Of a stretch of 64,000 nucleotides of DNA, positions 38,157-46,042 are shown piece after piece (position 1 is the stretch's first letter; each line of letters starts with the position of its first letter). The position numbers and the translations under genes were made by a program. Source of the stretch: Portibacter lacus (GTDB taxonomy: Bacteria; Bacteroidota; Bacteroidia; Chitinophagales; Saprospiraceae); NCBI RefSeq assembly GCF_021533215.1, contig NZ_JAJNKA010000005.1:310001-374000 (forward strand). Direction: 5' to 3'. Under the pieces are notes generated by a model, which was given only the letters and a program-made list of their open reading frames with translations, searched no databases and had not been told where the DNA came from.

Positions 38157-38395
38157 TGCTTTTTATTAAATGAGTTGTAAATGTTAAAATAAAGGGTCTA
38201 AGAACCACAATTGTATTTTCAGGTGTATATCCATTTATGGAATCTATTTCTATTTTTTTAAGGTCATTATTCTGTGTTTTTAATCAAAAATTCACTTAGT
38301 CATTTTGAACTTTATAGCCAATTTTTGATTTGATAGTGCACCCTGTTGAATCATTATCAAATCTAAACTAGTTAACTTATAAAATTACATCACTT
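38157..38395. other. Intergenic region between rimP promoter and mscS
   Basis: Together with the rimP leader this makes a 333-bp gap between divergent genes. This half is AT-rich and holds the mscS upstream region. I see no ORF, and no promoter box for mscS good enough to call. Confidence 0.4.
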
Positions 38396-39292
38396 ATGGA
38401 CAGTTGGTCTGAGACACTTAATTTAATCCAAACAAAACTAAGCTTGTGGGCTGATAAACTTGTTTTATCTATTCCTAACATCACCCTAGTGCTTATAGTA
38501 TTAGTCCTGGGAATATGGGTTATTAGGTTAGCTAAAGGAAGAGTAAATAAAATTAGCCAAAAGTTCTCTTCGAATGTAGCTCTGGGTCAGCTGATTTCTA
38601 ATGTCATCAGCGCACTACTTTATATTTCACTTCTAGTACTGATTCTATCTATTCTTGGTCTTTCTAAGTCCGTTACAACAGTACTGGCCTCTGCAGGAGT
38701 TATGGGATTAGCAGTTGGTCTGGCATTGCAAGACCCACTGATGAACTTATTTTCTGGAGTAATCATGAGTGTGAAATCTACTTTTAAAATTGGGGATTTC
38801 ATAGAAACAAATGGTCATGTGGGTTCCGTTCAAGCGATAACATTGAGAAATACCATGCTCAGAACCTTAACAGGGGAAGAAGTAAGTATTCCGAATAAAA
38901 TGGTGCTACAGAATCCTGTGAAAAATATGTCTACGAATGGCATCCGTCGTGCGGAAATATTATGTGGAATTTCATATGGTGACGATTTAAGAAAAGTAAA
39001 GGAAATTGCAATGAACTCCGTTGCTGATTTAGCATATCAAGGTGTACCAAGACCTGTTGAGTTTATTTTTCTAAGCTTTGGTGATAGTTCTATTAATTTC
39101 CAACTCAGATTCTGGACTAATCCGGAGAATGTATGGCAGTTTCTAGAAGCGAAAAGTGAAGGTATAATCAGACTGAAGCAAGCGTTTGATGATGCGGATA
39201 TCAGCATTCCTTTCCCGATAAGAACATTAGATTTCGGAGTAAAAGGTGGAACTGAATTAATAGAAATGATTCCTGAGGAGAAACAATCTTAA
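38396..39292 (+). CDS. Small-conductance mechanosensitive channel (MscS family)
   Basis: MscS channels open under membrane tension and release solutes during hypo-osmotic shock. The 298-residue protein has three predicted membrane helices (about 25-45, 65-85 and 90-120). The third carries VMGLAVGLALQDPLMNLFSG, the Gly/Ala-rich pore helix. The cytoplasmic vestibule follows (FKIGDFIETNGHVGSVQAIT, TGEEVSIPNKMVLQNPVKN). Length matches the simple MscS form. It stands alone on the plus strand; an AT-rich inverted repeat (AAACTAAA/TTTAGTTT) overlaps its stop codon and could aid termination. Confidence 0.95.
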   Translation: MDSWSETLNLIQTKLSLWADKLVLSIPNITLVLIVLVLGIWVIRLAKGRVNKISQKFSSNVALGQLISNVISALLYISLLVLILSILGLSKSVTTVLASAGVMGLAVGLALQDPLMNLFSGVIMSVKSTFKIGDFIETNGHVGSVQAITLRNTMLRTLTGEEVSIPNKMVLQNPVKNMSTNGIRRAEILCGISYGDDLRKVKEIAMNSVADLAYQGVPRPVEFIFLSFGDSSINFQLRFWTNPENVWQFLEAKSEGIIRLKQAFDDADISIPFPIRTLDFGVKGGTELIEMIPEEKQS

Positions 39293-39439
39293 ACTAAATT
39301 TTAGTTTTATAGGTTTAGCATTTTTTTAACATAAAATAGCTTATCAATTAGGGATAATAGTGGAGTATAATGTCAATTAGAGTAGATAAGATTTAAGGTA
39401 ATAAAATTAAGTATAGGTTTTAACTTTAATTGGCTATTG

Positions 39440-40507
39440 TTAAATATTGCTCAGCGATTTCCGAAAAATACCCCAGATCGTCATCAAAAGTCCGGCAATA
39501 ATTGGCCCGAGTACAAACCCAGTTACTCCGAAAAAACTAAGGCCTCCGAGCGTACTCAGCAAGATTAGTAAATCAGGCATTTGTGTATCTTTTCCTACGA
39601 GGTGAGGACGCAATAAATTATCTATAGTACCGACGATCGCAGCCCCCCAAATCGTTAATCCAATAGCCGAAACGACCTCACCAGTAATGAATAAATAGAT
39701 TACCGCTGGAACCCACACGATTCCACTTCCTATGCTTGGAATAACGGACATGGCTGCTGCAATGGCTCCCCAAAAGGCTGCGCCCCGAATGCCGATTACC
39801 CAGAAGGCTAACCCGACCAGTGTGCCTTGCAACAAACCAATAAATAATGCTCCTTTTAAGGTAGCTCGGGTAACAGATAATCCTTGATTTATTAATTGTT
39901 GGAAATCATCTTGATTTAATGGAACGTAGTCAAATGTTTGCTCTACTAATTTCTCTCCTTTAATCAAGAAATAATACAAGGCATATAATAGAATGAATAA
40001 ATTCAGGAAAAACACGAATGTCCCTTGAGTAAGTGCGGTTAGATTACTAACTAATATATTTCCAGCCCGCCCAGCTAACTCGCTTACCTTTTCAAACAAT
40101 TGGACTTTGTACGGTTCTAATTCATTCGAAAATGGTAACCAATTTGGGAGCCGATGGTCGGGGCTCGCTGAGTTTTTTAATTGCTCTTGTACAAGTGGTC
40201 CGAATTCTTCTGAAACATAAATAGCTTCATTCACAATTAAGCTAATCATAAATATAGAAGGAATAATGATGACCAATAAGACAAGACTCAGGACGATAAT
40301 AGATGCAAGGGAACTACGCCCTTTTAGCTTTCTTAAAACCCACTTGTAAAACGGATAAAGGAGACCACTAATAATCGCCGCTAAAAAAACGGCTAGAATA
40401 TAATCCCAGATGATTGTTAAAAATAGGATCGTAGTAACGATGAGTAAAAAAGGTATGAAAAACTTCTTGTAATTACTTTCTGTAATATCCTTTGACATAA
40501 GACCCAA
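39440..40507 (-). CDS. AI-2E family transporter (PerM/YdiK-like)
   Basis: The 355-residue membrane protein has about seven or eight hydrophobic segments arranged as in the AI-2E (UPF0118) family: an N-terminal helical pair, a soluble loop at about 95-150, then a C-terminal helical block. Typical segments are FIGLLQGTLVGLAFWVIG and AIAAAMSVIPSIGSGIVWVP, and a late GLSFFGVTGFVLGPIIAGLL. Members export various small molecules or act as Na+/H+ antiporters; the name does not prove an autoinducer role. It is adjacent to a broken cardiolipin synthase on the same strand. Confidence 0.92.
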   Translation of the reverse strand: MGLMSKDITESNYKKFFIPFLLIVTTILFLTIIWDYILAVFLAAIISGLLYPFYKWVLRKLKGRSSLASIIVLSLVLLVIIIPSIFMISLIVNEAIYVSEEFGPLVQEQLKNSASPDHRLPNWLPFSNELEPYKVQLFEKVSELAGRAGNILVSNLTALTQGTFVFFLNLFILLYALYYFLIKGEKLVEQTFDYVPLNQDDFQQLINQGLSVTRATLKGALFIGLLQGTLVGLAFWVIGIRGAAFWGAIAAAMSVIPSIGSGIVWVPAVIYLFITGEVVSAIGLTIWGAAIVGTIDNLLRPHLVGKDTQMPDLLILLSTLGGLSFFGVTGFVLGPIIAGLLMTIWGIFRKSLSNI

Positions 40508-40681
40508 TTTTGGTGAAAATATTAAATAATCAGAAGCACATAACCCGCTTTCCTATCTGAAACGTTGCATAAATTTAAAACAATAAATAAACATTCTTGA
40601 TGAGATCGGTCTAAGGTTGTCCTGATCTTTGTCATTTAACTCAACTCACGGATCATTCTTATGGTACTATAGCTATCAGCA

Positions 40682-41170
40682 TTAAAGGATAGGGCTGAAT
40701 ATTTTCCCAAGTCCCTCTTTGACCTTGTCGCTCCTCGGCCGTAGGAGGTATTCTTGTAAATTCAGTTGGTCACTTTTTGTACAATCATCCAGAAAGAAAG
40801 TCTTTAATTGACGAGCGATGCTCGAGTTGTAGATTACAGCGTTCACCTCAAAGTTTTGCTCGAAACTTCTAACATCTAGATTAGCAGTACCGACAGAAGA
40901 TACAGAATCATCTGCTACAATGGTTTTACTGTGCATAAAACTATCTTTATAGAGATAAATTTGTACTCCAGCTTCTAACATCTCTTGAAAATAGGATCTA
41001 ATACTCCATTTCACAACAATGTTATCAGATTTTTCTGGGATCATTATTCGAACATCGACGCCGCTTAAAGCAGCTAGCGTTTTAGTTGGTCGTCTCCCAT
41101 AAACAAAACATTGACAATGAAAACAAACCCAATAATAGAATATAATGCGTACCAGAAGGTGTAGATCATT
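40682..41170 (-). pseudogene. cls: Cardiolipin synthase pseudogene (internal deletion plus frameshift)
   Basis: The minus strand keeps both ends of a cardiolipin synthase. From ATG 41170 it encodes MIYTFWYALYSIIGFVFIVN, the first membrane helix, then VLFMG. The hallmark RRPTKTLA follows only in another frame (one base appears missing after ATGGG near 41099), and the original frame stops soon after. RRPTKTLA is joined directly to ALSGVDVRIMIPEKSD, which belongs to the C-terminal half. The second HKD motif HSKTIVADDSVSSVGTANLD and the normal C-terminus (GLGKIFSPIL) are intact. Roughly 320 residues, including the first HKD motif, are missing, so the gene cannot encode an active enzyme. Confidence 0.88.
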
Positions 41171-41308
41171 TCAATATTAGATTAAGTTCGAATTAAATAA
41201 TAAACATCAAGTTTTCGGTTAGTGTAAGAATTAAGTCGCTGATTTTTAGGTCAATTTTTTTATCGAGATAATAGAGAGATCACTCCAAGAATAATGGTTA
41301 GCTCATTA

Positions 41309-42307
41309 TTAAATATCCTTAGTCTTTCCTCCTTTTGTTATGCCGAAATGAGCAGCCCCAAACAATACGGATTTAGGATTTAAAATGATGGTTAAATCTA
41401 CACTTCGCAATAAAGGTTCTAGCCGCCCTCCTCTAAAAAAGTATTGTAAAAATAAGCTTTCGTAGTGATCGTTCCATATTTTCGGAATAATACCTCCACC
41501 GATAAACAAGCCACCAGTTGCCTTAAACTTTAAGACTAAATTGGCTGATTCAATGGCAAGATACCTTGTGAACAAATCCATAGTAGCTACTGCAATATGC
41601 TCTCCAGCCACAGCAGCCTTGCTTAAGTTAGCTGCAACATCACCATCTAATAAGCTGAGCTCCATATCTTTATCTAATTGGTATTCAGAAGAAGTCCTTA
41701 GAAAGTCGAAAATATTAGCAATTCCCATTCCAGAGACCAGTCGCTCCCAACTTACACGCCCGAATCTATGCTGAAGGAAAATAAGAAGATTTACATCGGT
41801 ATTATCTCTAGGTGAAAAGTCACAGTGACCGCCTTCAGACGCAAAAGGATGAAAATCGTTTCCATCCCAGTACATTCCAGCTTCTCCAAGTCCCGTACCT
41901 GGAGAAATGATCGCTGCATTACCCTTCATTCTATTTTCTGCTTTGTAAAAGGTAAGTAAATCCGAGGATTTCATGAACGGAACTCCAAATGCAGAAGCCT
42001 CCAGATCATTCATTAGATAAATAGACTTTACACCGGTCGCCTTAATGATTTGGTCTTTCTGTACTTTCCACGAGACATTTGTTAATTGAGCTTCATCATT
42101 AATCACGGGACCGGCTAGCGCAATACTTATCGATTCAATGTTGCTCATATCGGGACTAAAATCTAGGAGTACTTCCTCTAGTCCTGCTACTTGCTGAGTA
42201 TGATATTTTTTTTCCTTGATAAATGCTATCGGTGAGTGCCCAGTTTTAGAGAGAAGTGCGATGTGGGTTTTAGTTCCTCCGACATCAAGTGCAAGATGTT
42301 GTACCAT
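41309..42307 (-). CDS. glk: Glucokinase (Glk, PF02685 type)
   Basis: Glucokinase phosphorylates glucose with ATP. The 332-residue protein starts with the phosphate-binding LALDVGGTKTHIALL and has SIYLMNDLEASAFGVPF with the catalytic Asp. AAIISPGTGLGEAGMYW and FASEGGHCDFSPR (glucose-binding Glu-Gly-Gly-His) follow, and a late TGGLFIGGGIIPKIW completes the set. These place it in the Glk rather than the ROK branch. A 31-bp palindrome lies 39 bp upstream. The nearest upstream genes are the glycan locus, so it could phosphorylate glucose released by the GH31 enzyme; this is inference. Confidence 0.93.
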   Translation of the reverse strand: MVQHLALDVGGTKTHIALLSKTGHSPIAFIKEKKYHTQQVAGLEEVLLDFSPDMSNIESISIALAGPVINDEAQLTNVSWKVQKDQIIKATGVKSIYLMNDLEASAFGVPFMKSSDLLTFYKAENRMKGNAAIISPGTGLGEAGMYWDGNDFHPFASEGGHCDFSPRDNTDVNLLIFLQHRFGRVSWERLVSGMGIANIFDFLRTSSEYQLDKDMELSLLDGDVAANLSKAAVAGEHIAVATMDLFTRYLAIESANLVLKFKATGGLFIGGGIIPKIWNDHYESLFLQYFFRGGRLEPLLRSVDLTIILNPKSVLFGAAHFGITKGGKTKDI

Positions 42308-42781
42308 ATTTTTTGATAAAAAAAGAAATCAATTAGTTAAGGCGATTTTATAAAACATTAGCAATGTTTTATAAAACCTGTAAAGCAATATTAATATTTC
42401 CAACTAAAGTAATCAATTCATTTGTTTATTAATTAAAACAATCATTAAGTAAGTTTACGTTGAATATTTATTATGTGGTTATATATAATACTTGTAAGTT
42501 AGTAAAGTAGACTCCTTTTTAGGCTAATTGAAGTCATTGATTAAAATGATAGGAATTAGAATTGTTGAGTAAAACATAAAGGTCTTAATCAATTCGGCAC
42601 TTTTGATAAGAGCCATATAGATGAAATATTTGAGATAGGATACAATGCTTGTCGATTAAAAATGGAAGCTTTTTTCAAGGAAAAGTAGTCTAATCTTTTC
42701 TTTAGAATTCTAAGTAAAGAAAATATACGCCACAACAGATCTCTCTTATCTGAAGTGACGCATTATTTTATAATTTATAAA
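42308..42781. other. 474-bp intergenic region between GH31 and glk
   Basis: The region contains the palindrome at 42346-42376 near glk and is otherwise AT-rich without an ORF. Close to the GH31 stop there is a short TTATAATTTATAA palindrome (about 42767-42780). It must hold the end of the glycan operon transcript and the glk promoter; I could not call either precisely. Confidence 0.4.
42346..42376. promoter_or_regulatory. 31-bp palindrome upstream of glk (operator candidate)
   Basis: TTTTATAAAACATT and AATGTTTTATAAAA are perfect 14-bp inverted repeats separated by AGC, and each arm itself contains the palindrome TTTTATAAAA. It lies 39 bp upstream of the glk start codon. The arms are too AT-rich for a good terminator, and such symmetric sites usually bind a dimeric or tetrameric repressor; the regulator is not identified. 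Confidence 0.6.
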
Positions 42782-44872
42782 TTACCTCCAATTTTCACTG
42801 GCTTGCAGTTTTTTCAAATCTGGTTTTACGCGTGCAATTTCAAGAGACTCTTCGTATAATTTATTGAGGTCTCCTAATACTAAAGTCGATCCTTTTCTCT
42901 TAAAAATGGGCATTTTGTGCAATGGCGTATCTACGGTGATATACTTTCCACCTTCATGTTCTTCGCCACTCCATGCATCTACCCATGTTTCTCCTGCTGG
43001 CAAGAATAATTTATGCATTGTCTTTCCTGATTCCCATATCGCTGAAACTAATAAGTCATCACCGAACAGATAGGTTTGCCAATCTTCCCAACTCTCTTTT
43101 TGATCTGGATATTCTAGAAACAAAGGACGAGCGATAGGCGTACCAGTAGATCTAGCAATCTTTGCCATTTCAGAAACATAAGGAACGATCTTCATTCTCA
43201 ATTTCGAGTATAACCTCCATGTTGCAATTAACTCGGCATCATAGGCAGGTGCCTCCGGATTATTCCAAAAACCTTTATTGTTAGTTGGGCCGGTTTCCAT
43301 AATAGGAGAAAAGCAACCGAAAGCGAGCCATCTTTTGCAAGTTTCTTGTGAAAAGTCACCCCAATAACCTCCGATATCAGAGCCCCATACAGGATAACCC
43401 ATGACGGAACACCGCTGGAGTGCAATAATTGCAGACCTCAATCCTTCTGGTTTTCCATTGGTATCGCCAGCCCACATGCTTCCATATTTAGCACTACCTG
43501 TATACTGGGCTCTTGGAAATAAAACAAAATCATCACCTAGAACAGGAGCAACAGCATTGTACGTTGCCTCTACATATTGTCTTGGGTAATCATTGAAGTT
43601 TTCTCGATAAGTCGTTCCGGCATGTGTTTTTAAATGAAGAGAATCTAGTAACTTCTCGCCATCAGCACGATCGAGCTTGAAGCCTTTAACACCCATTTTC
43701 GCTAACTTTCCAGGACCATTTTCTCCCCACCACTTAGCTGCTTCAGGATTGGTGAAATCCATGAGAACTTGTCTGGAGTCTTTCCATCGGTTACTTTTTA
43801 GTTCATAATTATTTTCTTCTGCATAATCTGCCATTTTTCCCATAACGAATGGTCCGATCCAAAGCATTAATTCTATGTTTTTGCCATTGAGCCAAGAGAT
43901 CATTTTCTCTGGCATAGGCAATCGTTCTTCGTCGAATTCATAGTCATCAAACCCTCGAACTCCTGGTCCCCATGGTCGATCTATCCAGTGTGCAGTACAT
44001 GGAATATCATAGGCTTCCATCATCAGTACATCTTCTACTATATCTGTATTATAGGGAGCTGTTTTTACAGTACCATCATAATATTGACCTGCATTAAAAT
44101 GTTCGTCTCTCCATCTCCATGGGCCTAGCGCCCAAGCTGGTGGAACCAATGATGGTCCAGTTTCTAACGCATGTTGCTGTACCAGTTCCATAGGCGATCC
44201 TTGGTATAGTTTGTATTCCAGTTTGGGACCTTCCCAACTTAAAGCCACCACATTTTCATGCTTCTTACAAAAGTCTAAAACACCAGGCCAAGTGCCTTGG
44301 ACAAAAAGTCCATAACCTTCTGAAGAAATATAGAAGGGTGCATAGGCTGAAACTGTTGGCTTTAGATGCATTTCCACTCTTTCACCTCTGAGGTTCATTC
44401 CTGTAGTAATGTCATCTTTCCATGATTCATTCTGAGATCCATCGACTACCCGTTCGAAAATACCAGTGAAGTATTCCTCGGACTGAGCATTAAGATTGAG
44501 TAACCATTCATTGTGTGCGGTAGGTGGTGTTAGATGTTGAATAGATATTACAGGGTCTTTCTTACTGAGGTCAATGGTCATCTCTACACCTTGATCTGAC
44601 TGATCCCATGACAAAGTATACTTACCAGCTGTCTCAGAGATAGTTGGTTCGCCAGTAAGCCATTGTATTTCGCCATTCATCCGATATCCGATACTACCGA
44701 AATCTTTAGATGGGCTAATGAATTTCATGGAATGTCCCTTTTCTAGATTTATGCTAACCTGAGGAAATTGCTGGGCATCTAATTCTACATTAATCTTTTT
44801 CTCTTCTGTATTGCAAGATGCAATGATGAAAACGAATAAGCATAAAAATGCTCCTTTAAAAATGTTAATCAT
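42782..44872 (-). CDS. Exported glycoside hydrolase family 31 enzyme
   Basis: The 696-residue lipoprotein (FVFIIASCNTEE, lipobox ASC) has a GH31 N-terminal beta-sandwich and a TIM barrel. The barrel contains KGFKLDRADGEKL, where the first Asp of KLD is the expected nucleophile, and GSMWAGDT with the acid/base Asp. PVWGSDIGGYWG and a C-terminal IARPLFLEYPDQKESWEDW segment follow. GH31 enzymes are retaining alpha-glycosidases (alpha-glucosidase, alpha-xylosidase, sulfoquinovosidase and others). Specificity cannot be read safely. It is the last gene of the seven-gene glycan operon, 10 bp after the GH105 gene. Confidence 0.92.
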   Translation of the reverse strand: MINIFKGAFLCLFVFIIASCNTEEKKINVELDAQQFPQVSINLEKGHSMKFISPSKDFGSIGYRMNGEIQWLTGEPTISETAGKYTLSWDQSDQGVEMTIDLSKKDPVISIQHLTPPTAHNEWLLNLNAQSEEYFTGIFERVVDGSQNESWKDDITTGMNLRGERVEMHLKPTVSAYAPFYISSEGYGLFVQGTWPGVLDFCKKHENVVALSWEGPKLEYKLYQGSPMELVQQHALETGPSLVPPAWALGPWRWRDEHFNAGQYYDGTVKTAPYNTDIVEDVLMMEAYDIPCTAHWIDRPWGPGVRGFDDYEFDEERLPMPEKMISWLNGKNIELMLWIGPFVMGKMADYAEENNYELKSNRWKDSRQVLMDFTNPEAAKWWGENGPGKLAKMGVKGFKLDRADGEKLLDSLHLKTHAGTTYRENFNDYPRQYVEATYNAVAPVLGDDFVLFPRAQYTGSAKYGSMWAGDTNGKPEGLRSAIIALQRCSVMGYPVWGSDIGGYWGDFSQETCKRWLAFGCFSPIMETGPTNNKGFWNNPEAPAYDAELIATWRLYSKLRMKIVPYVSEMAKIARSTGTPIARPLFLEYPDQKESWEDWQTYLFGDDLLVSAIWESGKTMHKLFLPAGETWVDAWSGEEHEGGKYITVDTPLHKMPIFKRKGSTLVLGDLNKLYEESLEIARVKPDLKKLQASENWR

Positions 44873-44882
44873 ATGTTTTGTT

Positions 44883-46022
44883 TTAATGCGCTAGTTGATG
44901 TATTTCGTAACCTGCGAGCAAAAATGCTCCAAGTCCATAGTCTTCAAAATCTGGTATTTTATCATAACTTAATGGTTGACCTTCTTTAGGCTCTTTTCCG
45001 GTACTCTGAAGATATCCTAGAAACCCGTTAGGATGGACTGCTTTATTAACCATTGCGTTCCAGCCATTCAGTGCAACTGGAAGGAATTTCTTTCGGTCTA
45101 TTAATCCATTGTTAATGGCGTATGTAATTCCGTGGACGAACATGGCTGTTCCCGATGTTTCTGGTCCTCCGAAATTTGTTGGATCATGAAGACTAACATT
45201 CCAGAAACCATCAGATCTTTGTACTTTGGCTAGCGCTTCACACATGCTAATCAAATCTGATTCGTACTCTTTTCGGTGTGGTTCATCCTCAGGAATAAGT
45301 TCTAGAACCCGCACCAGAGCCATAACGACCCAACCGTTTCCTCTCGACCAGTAACAATCTTCACCATTAGGTTCATTGTAAGGCGGATCGAAATCTCCAT
45401 CTCTCCACCAAAGTCCATCTTCTGGATTGTACAATCCGTTAGCGCCCATTTTATTCTTAGTATATGCATACATTTCATACATTCTCTCGTAGTAGGCGTC
45501 GTCCTTATAGAGACTACCTAACTGAGCGAAGATGGGCATGCCCATTTGTATGGCATCTATCCAGGTCCAATCATCTATTTTGTCTGTATTCATCATACTG
45601 TCGATAGAGGCTTTAATGAATTTTATTTTATGTGGTGCTGGATCTATTTTATATAGGTCAATGTAGGTCTGTCCTGCGCATTGATTGTCCGCATTTCTAG
45701 TATAAGTGTCTCCATCTCTTAGGTTCCATTTATGAAATTCAGCCCAGTCATAAGCATATTGATAATATTCTTTTTTGGGGTTAATCTTATGCAGTGCCAT
45801 TAACCCTTCATAGTAAACTGCCCGTGTCCAGATGTTGCTAGCACGAGGCTTATTGGTTACGATGATCTTTCCTACATCCGGCCATTTATCCATGAAATAT
45901 TGGTTAGTAAGTTCCATTACTTCTAATGTTTTGTCCTTCGGAGGCAAGGTGGGCGCGACCGTTTTACAAGAACTCAAGACTAGCAGACAAGCTAAACCAA
46001 TAGAGTGCATTATGTATTTCAT
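44883..46022 (-). CDS. Unsaturated rhamnogalacturonyl/uronyl hydrolase, GH105
   Basis: The 379-residue lipoprotein (LLVLSSCKTV) has the (alpha/alpha)6-barrel signature of GH105. The relevant segments are DNQCAGQTYIDLY, TWIDAIQMGMPIFAQ with the catalytic Asp, WSRGNGWVVMALVRVLE, and SGTAMFVHGITYAIN. GH105 enzymes hydrate the 4,5-unsaturated uronic acid left at the non-reducing end by polysaccharide lyases and so free the next sugar, usually rhamnose. This fits the neighbouring lyase and rhamnosidase genes. It lies 20 bp after the six-hairpin gene. Confidence 0.93.
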   Translation of the reverse strand: MKYIMHSIGLACLLVLSSCKTVAPTLPPKDKTLEVMELTNQYFMDKWPDVGKIIVTNKPRASNIWTRAVYYEGLMALHKINPKKEYYQYAYDWAEFHKWNLRDGDTYTRNADNQCAGQTYIDLYKIDPAPHKIKFIKASIDSMMNTDKIDDWTWIDAIQMGMPIFAQLGSLYKDDAYYERMYEMYAYTKNKMGANGLYNPEDGLWWRDGDFDPPYNEPNGEDCYWSRGNGWVVMALVRVLELIPEDEPHRKEYESDLISMCEALAKVQRSDGFWNVSLHDPTNFGGPETSGTAMFVHGITYAINNGLIDRKKFLPVALNGWNAMVNKAVHPNGFLGYLQSTGKEPKEGQPLSYDKIPDFEDYGLGAFLLAGYEIHQLAH

Positions 46023-46042
46023 ATTTTTAAATTATTAAGTCT

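Noticed and set aside
39289-39308. Terminator after mscS
   Set aside because: The inverted repeat AAACTAAA/TTTAGTTT is purely AT-rich with almost no loop and overlaps the stop codon; too weak to call as a separate feature.
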